From NCBI GenBank assembly GCA_036556965.1, contig DATBIO010000023.1, positions 1-25,633 of the forward strand: 25,633 nucleotides of DNA. Direction: 5' to 3'. The translations under genes were made by a program, and so were the position numbers. The DNA is from DATBIO01 sp036556965 (lineage in GTDB: Bacteria; Acidobacteriota; Vicinamibacteria; Fen-336). This document shows positions 15,402 through 23,246 of the stretch, one piece after another. The notes under the pieces are model-generated. The model was not told the DNA's origin. It worked only from the letters and a program-made list of their open reading frames with translations, and ran no database searches. Position 1 is the stretch's first letter. Each line of letters opens with the position of its first letter.

Positions 15402-16351
15402 CGGACGCGGTGGTGGTCGTCGACTCCGTGGCCCGCCGCTACGGCGAGATCCGCGCCGTGGACGGCGTCTCCTTCGCGGTGGGCCGGGGCGAGATGTTCG
15501 GGCTCATCGGCCCCGACGGCGCGGGCAAGACCACGACCCTGCGCATGGTCCTCGGCCTGCTCCCCGCGCAGGCGGGCCGCATCGCCACCTGCGGCCTGGA
15601 GCCCCGCCGCGAGCGCCGGCGCCTCTCCGGGCGCGTCGGCTACCTCTCCCAGCGCTTCTCGCTGTACGGCGACCTCACGGTGGACGAGAACATCGCGTTC
15701 TTCGCGGAGATCCACGGCGTCGCGGGCTGGGAGCCCCGGCGCGACGCGCTCCTGGAGATGGTGCGCATGGCCCCCTTCCGGCACCGCCACGCCGAGAAGC
15801 TGTCGGGCGGGATGAAGCAGAAGCTGGCCCTGGCCTGCACGCTGGTCCACACCCCGGAGCTGCTCGTGCTCGACGAGCCCACCACCGGCGTGGATCCCGT
15901 CTCCCGCCGCGACTTCTGGCGGCTGCTGGCCCGCCTGCAGCGGGACGGGCTCACCATCCTGCTCACCACGCCCTACCTCGACGAGGCGGAGCGGTGCTCG
16001 CGCGTCGCCCTCATGGACCACGGCCGCCTGCTGGTGGTGTCCGCGCCCGACGCCCTGCGCGCGTCGGCGGGGGCCGCGGTGGAGGTGCTGGCCCGTCCCT
16101 ACCGCGAGGCCGCGGAGTGGCTGCGCGGCCAGCCCGGGATCACCGACGTGGAGGCCTTCGGGCAGCGGCTGCACGCGAGCCTGGCCGGGGGGGCGGCCGA
16201 CGACGCCACTCTCTCCCGGCTGGACGCGGGCCTGCGCGCGGCAGGGATGGAGGTCGCGTCGGTGAGGCGCACCGTGCCCTCCCTCGAGGACGTCTTCATC
16301 CAGCAGATCCGGGCCGCGGAAGCGGCCGCCCCCAGCGGAGGCCGCCCATGA
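15398..16351 (+). CDS. ABC exporter ATPase, equivalent to the N-terminal half of YbhF
   Basis: 317-aa nucleotide-binding subunit on the cytoplasmic side. Walker A is 'GPDGAGKTT' (Lys44), the Q-loop region 'GYLSQRFSLYGDLTV', the ABC signature LSGGMKQ (residues 135-141) and Walker B 'LLVLDEPTTGVDP' (Asp159, Glu160). About 85 residues after the ATPase core form an extra C-terminal domain ending 'RRTVPSLEDVFIQQI', typical of ABC-2 exporter ATPases. LSGGMKQK is the form found in the first half of E. coli YbhF. The start is GTG at 15398, overlapping the adaptor stop by 4 nt; the end overlaps the next ATG (ATGA). It probably pairs with the second ATPase as a heterodimer. Confidence 0.93.
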   Translation: MTDAVVVVDSVARRYGEIRAVDGVSFAVGRGEMFGLIGPDGAGKTTTLRMVLGLLPAQAGRIATCGLEPRRERRRLSGRVGYLSQRFSLYGDLTVDENIAFFAEIHGVAGWEPRRDALLEMVRMAPFRHRHAEKLSGGMKQKLALACTLVHTPELLVLDEPTTGVDPVSRRDFWRLLARLQRDGLTILLTTPYLDEAERCSRVALMDHGRLLVVSAPDALRASAGAAVEVLARPYREAAEWLRGQPGITDVEAFGQRLHASLAGGAADDATLSRLDAGLRAAGMEVASVRRTVPSLEDVFIQQIRAAEAAAPSGGRP

Positions 16352-17700
16352 CGCCGCACGCGATGCGCCGTACGCTCGCCGCCCTGCTCCCGCTGGCCGC
16401 GGCCGCGCCGCTCCGGGCGCAGGAGCCGCCCGCCCCGCCCGCCACCCTTCGCCTCTCCCTGGCCGAGGCGCGCGCGCGCGCGGCCGCCGCCGCGCCCGCC
16501 CTCGAGGAGGCGCGTGCCCGGGAGCGGGCCGCCCACGCCGACGTGGACGCGGCCCGCGCGGGCCGGCGGCCGCAGCTCGAGCTCTCCGCCGGCTACTCGC
16601 GCCTTTCCGACGTGCCCGAGCTGGTCCTCGACGCGCCCGGCCTGGGACGGAGCACGATCTTTCCCAACCTCCCCGACAACTACCGCACGCGGCTGGCCGG
16701 GGCCCTGCCCCTCTACACCGGCGGCCGCCTCCGGGCCCAGCGCGAGGCGGCGGAGCGCGAGGCGGCGGCCGCGGGCCTGGACGTGGCCGCCACGGGAGCC
16801 GACCTCAGCCTGGAGACGACGAGCGCCTACTGGGACCTGGTCACCGCGCGCGAGACCGAGCGCGTCCTGGCGGAGTCGCGGGGCGCGTACGAGGCGCACC
16901 TGAGGGACGCGCGCAACCGGGAGGAGGTCGGCCTCGCCGCGCGCAACGAGGTGCTGGCCGTGCAGGTGGAGAGGGACCGGGCCGAGCTGGCCCGCGTGCG
17001 CGCGGCCAACGCGGCCGCGGTGGCGGAGGCCAACCTCCGCCGGCTGATCGGGGCGCCGCCCACCGCGCGCATCGAGCCCGCGGAGCCGCTGGCCGAGGAC
17101 GCGCCCGCGCCGCCGGCGCCCGCCGACGCCGAAGCGCTCGTGGGCGAGGCCCTGGAGGGGCGTCCGGAGCGGGCCGCCCTCCGCGAGCGCGTGGCGGCAG
17201 GAGACGCCCGCGTGGCGGTGGAGCGCGCCGCGCGCTGGCCGCAGGTCTCCCTCTCGGGCGGCTTCGACTACGCGAACCCCAACCGCCGGATCCTGCCCCC
17301 CACGGCGGCCTGGGAGGACTCCTGGGACCTCTCCGTGAACGCCACCTGGGCGCTCTTCGACGGAGGCCGCGCCGCCGCCGCCGCCGCCCGCGCCGCCGCG
17401 CGCGCGGACGCGCTGCGCCGGCAGGCGGAGGACCTCGATCAGCGCATCCGCCTCCAGGTGACGCAGCGCCGGCTCGACGTCGACGCGGCGGGGCAGGCGG
17501 TGGAGGTGGCGGCGCGGAACCTGGAGGCGGCCCGGGAGAACAGCCGCGTGGCCTCCGAGCGCCAGCGCGCCGGGGTGATCCCCTCCTCCGAGCGGCTGGA
17601 CGCGGAGGTCCTGCTCCTGCAGGCCGCCCTCGACCACACGGAGTCCCTGGCCCGGCTGCGCACCGCGCGCGCCGCCCTCGACCGCGCGCTCGGGCGCTGA
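16348..17700 (+). CDS. TolC-family outer-membrane efflux protein
   Basis: 450-aa outer-membrane channel subunit. A signal peptide (about residues 1-27, ending 'LRAQ') precedes two OEP repeats. The first (about 35-235) has 'LSAGYSRLSD', a strand region ending 'LPLYTGGRL' and a helix with 'TSAYWDLVTARETERVLAES'. The second (about 260-445) has 'VSLSGGFDYANPN', 'WALFDGGRAAAAAARAAA' and the closing coiled coil. The paired 'LYTGGR' and 'LFDGGR' motifs are typical of TolC relatives, which trimerise into a barrel plus periplasmic tunnel. ATG at 16348 overlaps the stop of ATPase 1 and has GGAGG 6 nt upstream. E. coli ybhGFSR lacks such a gene and depends on TolC elsewhere, so its place between the two ATPase genes is notable. 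Confidence 0.92.
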   Translation: MTPHAMRRTLAALLPLAAAAPLRAQEPPAPPATLRLSLAEARARAAAAAPALEEARARERAAHADVDAARAGRRPQLELSAGYSRLSDVPELVLDAPGLGRSTIFPNLPDNYRTRLAGALPLYTGGRLRAQREAAEREAAAAGLDVAATGADLSLETTSAYWDLVTARETERVLAESRGAYEAHLRDARNREEVGLAARNEVLAVQVERDRAELARVRAANAAAVAEANLRRLIGAPPTARIEPAEPLAEDAPAPPAPADAEALVGEALEGRPERAALRERVAAGDARVAVERAARWPQVSLSGGFDYANPNRRILPPTAAWEDSWDLSVNATWALFDGGRAAAAAARAAARADALRRQAEDLDQRIRLQVTQRRLDVDAAGQAVEVAARNLEAARENSRVASERQRAGVIPSSERLDAEVLLLQAALDHTESLARLRTARAALDRALGR

Positions 17701-17702
17701 CC

Positions 17703-18656
17703 GTGGCCGCCGCCGTGGAGATCCGCGACCTCGTGAAGCAGTTCGGCGCCTTCCGCGCCGTGGACGGCGTGTCCTTCGACGTGGAGGAGGGCGAGATCTT
17801 CGGCTTCCTGGGCGCGAACGGCGCGGGCAAGTCCACCACCATCCGCATGCTCTGCGGGCTCCTCCGACCCAGCGCGGGCACGGCGCGCGTGCTCGGAGTG
17901 GACGTGGGGCGCGACCCCGAGGAGGTCAAGCGTCGGATCGGCTACATGAGCCAGCGCTTCAGCCTGTACGAGGACCTGTCCGTGCGCCAGAACCTGCGCT
18001 TCTTCGGGGGCGTGTACGGCCTGCGCGGGCCCGCCCTCGCCGCGCGCGAGGCCTGGGCCAGCGAGATGGCCGGCCTCGCGGGCAAGGAGGACCTGCTCAC
18101 CGGCTCCCTTCCCGGGGGCTGGAAGCAGCGGCTGGCCCTGGCCTGCGCCGTGCTCCACCAGCCGCGCATGGTCTTCCTGGACGAGCCCACCAGCGGCGTG
18201 GACCCCCTGTCGCGCCGCCGGTTCTGGAGCCTGATCGACGCCATGTCCGCGGAGGGGGTGACCGTCTTCGTCACCACCCACTACCTGGAGGAGGCGGAGC
18301 ACTGTCATCGCCTGGCCCTCATCCACGCCGGCCGCCTCGCCACCATGGGCACGGTGGACGAGGTCAAGGCCGTCTTCCACGACCGCGCCGTCCTCGAGGT
18401 GGCGGTGCCGCGGGTGGCCGACGCGCTGGAGACGCTCTCCGCGCACGCGTTCGTGCGCGAGGTCTCGGCCTTCGGGACCCGCCTCCACGTGGTGGTGGAC
18501 GACGCGGCGGATGGCAGCCGGCGGGTGGTGGCGGCCCTGGAGGCCTCCGGGAACGGACCCGCCACCGTGGAGCGCATCGTCCCCTCCCTGGAGGACGTCT
18601 TCATCCACCACGTCCAGGGCGAGGAGAGCCGGCGCGCGCGCGCGGCCATGCCATGA
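17703..18656 (+). CDS. ABC exporter ATPase, equivalent to the C-terminal half of YbhF
   Basis: 317-aa second nucleotide-binding subunit. Walker A is 'GANGAGKST' (Lys43) and Walker B 'MVFLDEPTSGVDP' (Asp160, Glu161). The Q-loop region is 'GYMSQRFSLYEDLSV' and the switch His lies in 'VTTHYLEEAEH'. The ABC signature is altered to LPGGWKQRL, comparable to the LPxGxKQRL form of the C-terminal half of YbhF, which differs from the canonical LSGGQ in its first residues. The tail ends 'ERIVPSLEDVFIHHV'. GTG at 17703 follows the outer-membrane-protein stop by 2 nt; the end overlaps the permease ATG (ATGA). The degenerate signature suggests unequal ATP sites in a heterodimer. Confidence 0.93.
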   Translation: MAAAVEIRDLVKQFGAFRAVDGVSFDVEEGEIFGFLGANGAGKSTTIRMLCGLLRPSAGTARVLGVDVGRDPEEVKRRIGYMSQRFSLYEDLSVRQNLRFFGGVYGLRGPALAAREAWASEMAGLAGKEDLLTGSLPGGWKQRLALACAVLHQPRMVFLDEPTSGVDPLSRRRFWSLIDAMSAEGVTVFVTTHYLEEAEHCHRLALIHAGRLATMGTVDEVKAVFHDRAVLEVAVPRVADALETLSAHAFVREVSAFGTRLHVVVDDAADGSRRVVAALEASGNGPATVERIVPSLEDVFIHHVQGEESRRARAAMP

Positions 18657-19780
18657 AGAAGCTGCGCGCGGTGGCGGTCAAGGAGGTGCGCCAGATCCGG
18701 CGCGACCCCCTCAGCCTGCTCATGCTCCTGGGCCTGCCCGCGTTCATGCTCGTGCTCTACGGGTTCGCCCTGAACTTCGACGTCCGCCACGTGGCCCTGG
18801 CCGTGCAGGACCGCGACCTCTCCCCCCGCAGCCGGGACCTGGTGGCGGCGTTCGTGCGCTCCACCTATTTCGACCTGGCGGCCACGCCGGGCCCGGGGGC
18901 CGACCTCGAGGCGCTCACCGCGCGCGGGGAGGCCCGCGCCGTCCTCGTCATCCCCGAGGGCTATGGTGACGCCCTGGCCCGGGGCGAGGCGGCCGAGGTC
19001 CAGCTCCTGCTCGACGGGGCGGACGCCAGCACGGCCACCACCATCCTCGGCTACGCCGGCGCCCTCATCGGGGAGGCCAACGAGCAGGCGCTGCGGCGGA
19101 CCCTCCTGCGCGCGGGCGCCGCCCCCGCCGCCACCGGCATCGACTACCAGCCGCGCGTCTGGTACAACCCCGAGCTGAGCTCGACGCTCTTCCTGGTCCC
19201 CGGCCTCATGGGCGTCCTGCTCATGCTCACCGCGGTGCTGGCCACCGCCCTCTCCATCGTGCGCGAGAAGGAGCGCGGCACCATCGAGCAGCTGCGGGTG
19301 GCGCCCCTGAGCACGCTGGAGCTGATCCTGGGCAAGACCCTGCCCTACCTCGCCATCTCCTTCGCCGCCTCCATCATCATCCTGCTCGCCGCGCGCGCCC
19401 TGTTCGGGGTCGAGGTGAAGGGGCCGCTCGTGGCCCTCATGGCGGCCACCCTGCTCTACCTGGTGGGGGCGCTGGGGCTGGGCATCCTCATCTCCACCAT
19501 GTCCGACTCCCAGGCCGTCGCCTTCCAGGGCGGCCTGCTCGTGTCCCTGCTGCCGGCGGTGCTCCTCTCGGGGTTCATCTTCCAGATCCGCAGCATGCCC
19601 GCGTTCCTCCAGCTCGTCACCTACGCCATCCCCGCCCGCTACTACCTCGTGATCCTGCGCGGCGTGGTCATCAAGGGCTCCGGCCTCGGCCCCTACCTGG
19701 ACGAGATGGCCGGCCTCGCCCTCTTCGCCGCGGCCACCCTGGGCCTGGCCGCGCTGCGCCTGGTGCGCGAGCAGGCCTGA
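18653..19780 (+). CDS. ABC-2 type permease, YbhS-like
   Basis: 375-aa inner-membrane permease. 'KEVRQIRRDPLSLLMLLGLP' opens the ABC-2 N-terminus, with TM1 at about 21-40 ending 'LYGFALNFDV'. A periplasmic domain of about 135 residues follows, then five further hydrophobic segments at about 179-201, 229-250, 258-280, 291-312 and 350-370. The cytoplasmic coupling loop has 'REKERGTIEQLRVAPLS' (residues 204-220), a hallmark of this family, and 'TYAIPARYYLVILRG' is the usual late motif. It forms a heterodimeric channel with the next gene product. ATG at 18653 overlaps the stop of ATPase 2; the stop is 1 nt before the next GTG. Confidence 0.93.
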   Translation: MKKLRAVAVKEVRQIRRDPLSLLMLLGLPAFMLVLYGFALNFDVRHVALAVQDRDLSPRSRDLVAAFVRSTYFDLAATPGPGADLEALTARGEARAVLVIPEGYGDALARGEAAEVQLLLDGADASTATTILGYAGALIGEANEQALRRTLLRAGAAPAATGIDYQPRVWYNPELSSTLFLVPGLMGVLLMLTAVLATALSIVREKERGTIEQLRVAPLSTLELILGKTLPYLAISFAASIIILLAARALFGVEVKGPLVALMAATLLYLVGALGLGILISTMSDSQAVAFQGGLLVSLLPAVLLSGFIFQIRSMPAFLQLVTYAIPARYYLVILRGVVIKGSGLGPYLDEMAGLALFAAATLGLAALRLVREQA

Positions 19781-19781
19781 C

Positions 19782-20933
19782 GTGCGCGTGCTCTGGCGGA
19801 TCATCGTCAAGGAGTTCCTCCAGCTGCGGCAGGACCGGCGCATGATCCCCGTCATCTTCGTGGCCCCCGTGCTCCAGCTCGTGCTCTTCGGCTTCGCCGT
19901 GAACCAGGACGTGGTGCGCGTGCCGCTGGTGCTGGTGGACCACGACCGCACCGCGGCCAGCCGCGACCTGCTCCACCGCTTCACGAGCTCCGGGTACTTC
20001 GAGCTGGTGGGGACGGAGGACACCGCCGCCGGCATCGACCGCTGGCTGGTCACCGGCGACGCCCAGGTGGCGCTGGTGATCGGGGAGGGCTACGGCGCCG
20101 CCCTCGCCGGCACCGGCACCCCGCGCGTGCAGATCGTGGCCGACGGGTCCGACTCCAGCCCGGCCACGGTGGCGCTGGGCTACGGCACCGGCATCGTGAC
20201 GGGGGTCAGCCGCGAGAGCATGGCCCGCCGGGCCGGCGAGTGGGTGGCGCAGGCGGCGGCCCAGGGGCGGACGCTGGCCCTGCCGGGGAGCACCGTCCTC
20301 GTCCCCCGCGTCTGGTACAACCCCGACCTGAAGAGCCGCTGGTTCTACGTGCCGGCCGTGCTGGCCATGATCCTGATGATCATGACCACCCTGCTCTCCG
20401 CCATGGGCGTGGTGCGCGAGAAGGAGATCGGCACCATGGAGCAGATCATCGTCACCCCCATCCGCTCCTGGCAGCTGATCGTGGGCAAGCTGTTCCCGTT
20501 CGCGGTGATCGGGCTCGTGCAGGTGTTCCTGGTCACGGGGGTGGCCGTGTTCGGCTTCGGGGTGCCCCTGCGCGGCTCGTTCCTCCTCCTCGTCGGCCTC
20601 AGCCAGCTGTTCATCCTGAACACGCTGGGCCTGGGCCTGCTCGTCTCCACGCTCGTGCGCACGCAGCAGCAGGCCATGATGACGGCCGCCTTCACGGTCA
20701 TGCTGCCCATGGTCTACCTCTCCGGCCTCATCTTCCCGATCGAGAACATGCCCCCCGCCGTCCAGTACATCACCTACGCGATCCCCGTCCGCTACTACGC
20801 GACCATCATCCGCGGCGTGTTCCTGCGGGGGTCGGGGCTGGACGTGCTGTGGCCGCAGGCCCTCGTGCTCGCCGCCATGGGCACGTCGCTCCTGGCCGTG
20901 GCCGCGCTGCGCTTCCGGAAGCGGCTGGACTGA
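19782..20933 (+). CDS. ABC-2 type permease, YbhR-like
   Basis: 383-aa second permease half. It starts 'RVLWRIIVKEFLQLRQDRR', with TM1 at about 22-40 ending 'LFGFAVNQDV'. A periplasmic domain follows to about residue 185, then hydrophobic segments at about 188-209, 236-257, 266-288, 300-318 and 356-376. The coupling loop is 'REKEIGTMEQIIVTPIRSW' and the late motif 'TYAIPVRYYATIIRG'. It is the last gene of the exporter operon and parallels the previous permease throughout. The start is GTG at 19782, 1 nt after the upstream stop, so it must be translationally coupled. By analogy with YbhFSR the system exports drugs or other small toxic compounds; the true substrate is not readable from sequence. 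Confidence 0.93.
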   Translation: MRVLWRIIVKEFLQLRQDRRMIPVIFVAPVLQLVLFGFAVNQDVVRVPLVLVDHDRTAASRDLLHRFTSSGYFELVGTEDTAAGIDRWLVTGDAQVALVIGEGYGAALAGTGTPRVQIVADGSDSSPATVALGYGTGIVTGVSRESMARRAGEWVAQAAAQGRTLALPGSTVLVPRVWYNPDLKSRWFYVPAVLAMILMIMTTLLSAMGVVREKEIGTMEQIIVTPIRSWQLIVGKLFPFAVIGLVQVFLVTGVAVFGFGVPLRGSFLLLVGLSQLFILNTLGLGLLVSTLVRTQQQAMMTAAFTVMLPMVYLSGLIFPIENMPPAVQYITYAIPVRYYATIIRGVFLRGSGLDVLWPQALVLAAMGTSLLAVAALRFRKRLD

Positions 20934-20964
20934 GCGGGCGCGGGGGGAGGGCGGCACGGTCCGC

Positions 20965-20977
20965 GTCCGAAAACGGC
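20965..20977 (+). promoter_or_regulatory. Conserved motif upstream of ada-alkA (copy 1), putative Ada-type site
   Basis: GTCCGAAAACGGC is identical to the sequence at 23198-23210. It lies 23 nt before TACCAT (21001-21006), a candidate -10 box, putting the motif at about -48 to -36, where a class II activator would overlap the -35 box. No TTGACA-like -35 element is present, which suits an activator-dependent promoter. Confidence 0.5.
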
Positions 20978-21004
20978 TAGTAGCGGCGCACGCGCGCGGC
21001 TACC

Positions 21005-22546
21005 ATGCGCGGCATGGAGGGTCCGGACGTCCCCGCGGCCGTCTCGCTGGAGCGCAGCCTCGGGCTCGGTCGCCGCGCCCTCGACCGGGCCCGCGTGAGC
21101 CGCGACCCGCGCTTCGACGGGAAGTTCTTCATCGCCGTCACCTCCACGCGGATCTACTGCCGGCCGGTGTGCCCGGCGCCGAGCCCCAAGAGCGCGAACG
21201 TCCGCTACTACGCCACGGCGGCGGCGGCGGCCCAGGACGGCTTCCGTCCCTGCCTGCGCTGCCGTCCCGAGGCGGCGCCCGGCTCCCCCGCCTGGCAGGG
21301 CACCTCGGCGGTGGTGCGGCGCGCGCTGCGGCTGATCCAGGACGGGCTGCTCGACGAGGAGCCCGTGGAGGCGCTGGCCGCGCGCCTGGGCATCGGCCCC
21401 CGCCACCTCCACCGCCTGTTCGTGCTGCACGTCGGCGCCTCGCCCGTCACCGTGGCGCAGACCCGGCGCCTGCACTTCGCGAAGCGCCTGCTCGACGAGA
21501 CCGACCTGCCCATCACGGAGATCGCGATGGCGGCCGGCTTCGGCAGCCTGCGCCGGTTCAACGACACGTTCCGCAACACCTACCAGCGCGCGCCGCGCGA
21601 CCTGCGGCGGCAGCGGCGCCGCGGGGCGGCCCCGGAGGGCGGCGCGGTCGTGCTCCGCCTCGCGTTCCGTCCCCCCTACGACTGGCCGGCCGTGCGCGAG
21701 TTCCTGGCCGCGCGCGCCCTGCCCGGCGTGGAGCGCGTGGACGAGCGCGGCTACGCGCGCACGGTGGCGACGGACGGCGGCCCTGCGGTCGTCTGCGTGC
21801 GCCCGCTCGAGGCGGAGGACGCGCTCGAGCTGCGCGTGCGCGGCGCGGCGCCGGCGGCGCTGTTCGCGCTCTCGTCCGCCGCGCGCCGCGCGTTCGACCT
21901 CGCCGCCGACCCTGCCCGGGTGGTCCGCGCGTTCGCCGCCGACCCGCTGCTGGGGCCGCTGGCCAGGCGGCGTCCGGGCCTGCGCATCCCGGGCGCCTGG
22001 GACGCTTTCGAGTGCGCGGTGCGCGCGGTGCTGGGCCAGCAGGTCAGCGTGGCCGCCGGGCGCACGCTGGCCGCGCGCCTGGTCGCGCGGGCGGGCCGCC
22101 CGCTGGACGGCGGGGACGGGCTCACGCACCTGTTCCCGGAGCCGGCCGCACTCGCCGCGGCCGACCTCGGCGGGCTGGGGCTGACCGGCGCGCGGCAGCG
22201 CGCGCTGCGCGCGCTCGCCCACGCGGTGGCGGAGGGCGCGCTCGACCTCGGCGCCCCCGCGGAGGAGGTCGCGGCGGCGCTGGCCGCGCTGCCCGGGCTC
22301 GGCGACTGGACGGCGCAGTACGTCGCGCTGCGCGCGCTCGGCGAGCCCGATGCGTTCCCGTCCGCGGACCTGGTCCTGCGCCGCATGGCCGCTCCCGGCG
22401 GCCCGCCGCTGTCGCCGCGCCGGCTCGCGCGGCGCGCGGAGGCCTGGCGGCCCTGGCGCGGCTACGCGGTCGTCCATCTCTGGCGGGCGGCCACGGACGC
22501 CGCCGCGCGGGTGAAGGACCGCGCCCGGCGGGGGCGCCCGGCCTAG
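21005..22546 (+). CDS. AdaA-AlkA fusion: methyl-phosphotriester sensor/regulator plus 3-methyladenine DNA glycosylase
   Basis: 513-aa alkylation-damage protein in three parts. The first (residues about 20-95) is the Ada zinc domain with Cys52, Cys56, Cys83 and Cys86; the spacing is exactly that of E. coli Ada Cys38/42/69/72, so Cys52 should accept the methyl group from a phosphotriester. The second (about 100-200) is an AraC-type double HTH ('VEALAARLGIGPRHLHRLFV' and 'LPITEIAMAAGFGSLRRFND'). The third (about 215-505) is an AlkA domain with an HhH motif near 'LPGLGDWTAQYVALRAL' and catalytic Asp455 in 'FPSADLVLRR'. The O6-guanine methyltransferase domain of E. coli Ada is absent. The ATG at 21005 is used; 21014 is also possible and would suit the candidate -10. 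The stop TAG overlaps that of the converging methyltransferase gene. Confidence 0.93.
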   Translation: MRGMEGPDVPAAVSLERSLGLGRRALDRARVSRDPRFDGKFFIAVTSTRIYCRPVCPAPSPKSANVRYYATAAAAAQDGFRPCLRCRPEAAPGSPAWQGTSAVVRRALRLIQDGLLDEEPVEALAARLGIGPRHLHRLFVLHVGASPVTVAQTRRLHFAKRLLDETDLPITEIAMAAGFGSLRRFNDTFRNTYQRAPRDLRRQRRRGAAPEGGAVVLRLAFRPPYDWPAVREFLAARALPGVERVDERGYARTVATDGGPAVVCVRPLEAEDALELRVRGAAPAALFALSSAARRAFDLAADPARVVRAFAADPLLGPLARRRPGLRIPGAWDAFECAVRAVLGQQVSVAAGRTLAARLVARAGRPLDGGDGLTHLFPEPAALAAADLGGLGLTGARQRALRALAHAVAEGALDLGAPAEEVAAALAALPGLGDWTAQYVALRALGEPDAFPSADLVLRRMAAPGGPPLSPRRLARRAEAWRPWRGYAVVHLWRAATDAAARVKDRARRGRPA

Positions 22547-23139
22547 AGCAGCGCCAGGCGGTAGGGCATCGGGATCGCGATCGCCGTCCGGCCCCGATAA
22601 CGGGCGACGCGGTCGGCGCTCGGCGGGGGCTGCCCCGCCAGGCGGGCCAGGAGCTCGGCGCCGGTCGCGAACCGCTGGAGCGCCTCGACGTCGAGGCGGC
22701 GGCGCACGGCGCGCCGCCCCACCGCCGCCCAGCCGGCTTCCACCGCCCGCTCTTCCCCCGCGGCCCAAGACCACGGCGAGCCCGGCGCGTGGTCGATGAC
22801 CACGACGTCGGGCGCGAGCCCGGCGGCGTGGGCCAGGGCCCGCTCCGGGTCCGGCATCTGGTGGAGGCAGAACTCGAGCAGCACGACGTCCCCGCGCGGG
22901 TGCACGGACAACAGGTCGCCGGCCACGAGCGTGAACCGGTCGGACCACCCGCGCTCCGCCACGCGGGCGGCGAGGCGCGCGAGCGCCTCCTCGTCACGGT
23001 CCACGGCGAACACGCGGGCCGCCTCGCGCGCGTAGTCCACGAGCTGGCCGCCCCCCGCGCCCACGGACACCACGGTCTTGCCCGCGAACCCGTAGAACGC
23101 GGCCAGGCGGGCGACGACCTGCGCGAGGTCCGTGGCCAT
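22543..23139 (-). CDS. Class I SAM-dependent methyltransferase
   Basis: 198-aa Rossmann-fold protein. Motif I is 'VVSVGAGGGQLV' (residues about 23-34), followed by an acidic SAM-ribose position in 'VFAVDRDEEAL' (Asp47). A post-I region 'FTLVAGDLL' and a motif IV-like 'VLLEFCLHQMPDPERALAHA' come next. The latter's 'LHQMPDP' resembles small-molecule methyltransferases of the UbiE/arsM type rather than DNA or RNA enzymes. The substrate is unknown. The ATG at 23139 fits the start of the conserved domain; a G-rich ribosome binding site lies rather far upstream, and longer in-frame starts would run through the divergent NIPSNAP region. Its stop is embedded in CTAG at 22543-22546, shared with ada-alkA on the opposite strand. 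Confidence 0.82.
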   Translation of the reverse strand: MATDLAQVVARLAAFYGFAGKTVVSVGAGGGQLVDYAREAARVFAVDRDEEALARLAARVAERGWSDRFTLVAGDLLSVHPRGDVVLLEFCLHQMPDPERALAHAAGLAPDVVVIDHAPGSPWSWAAGEERAVEAGWAAVGRRAVRRRLDVEALQRFATGAELLARLAGQPPPSADRVARYRGRTAIAIPMPYRLALL

Positions 23140-23197
23140 GGCGATCCGCGCGCCTCCCCCGGCCCGCCGGCGCCCCGGCGCGGGCGGCGCCGACCAG

Positions 23198-23210
23198 GTC
23201 CGAAAACGGC
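23198..23210. promoter_or_regulatory. Conserved motif in the methyltransferase/NIPSNAP gap (copy 2)
   Basis: GTCCGAAAACGGC is an exact copy of the element at 20965-20977. On the plus strand it ends 22 nt before TAGCTT (23233-23238), a candidate -10 for the NIPSNAP gene, so the geometry matches copy 1. It also lies 58 bp before the start of the minus-strand methyltransferase gene, so control of that gene is an alternative. Confidence 0.5.
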
Positions 23211-23246
23211 CGGTGCGGGCGGGCGCCCGGCCTAGCTTCCCGGAGC

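Noticed and set aside
17370..17410. GCC/CGC-rich microsatellite-like run in the outer-membrane protein gene
   Set aside because: It encodes an Ala/Arg-rich helix of the TolC fold; this is codon bias, not a separate repeat element.
18305..20957. Long minus-strand frames opposite the exporter ATPase and permeases
   Set aside because: Charged low-complexity translations with no motif; shadows of the permease genes.
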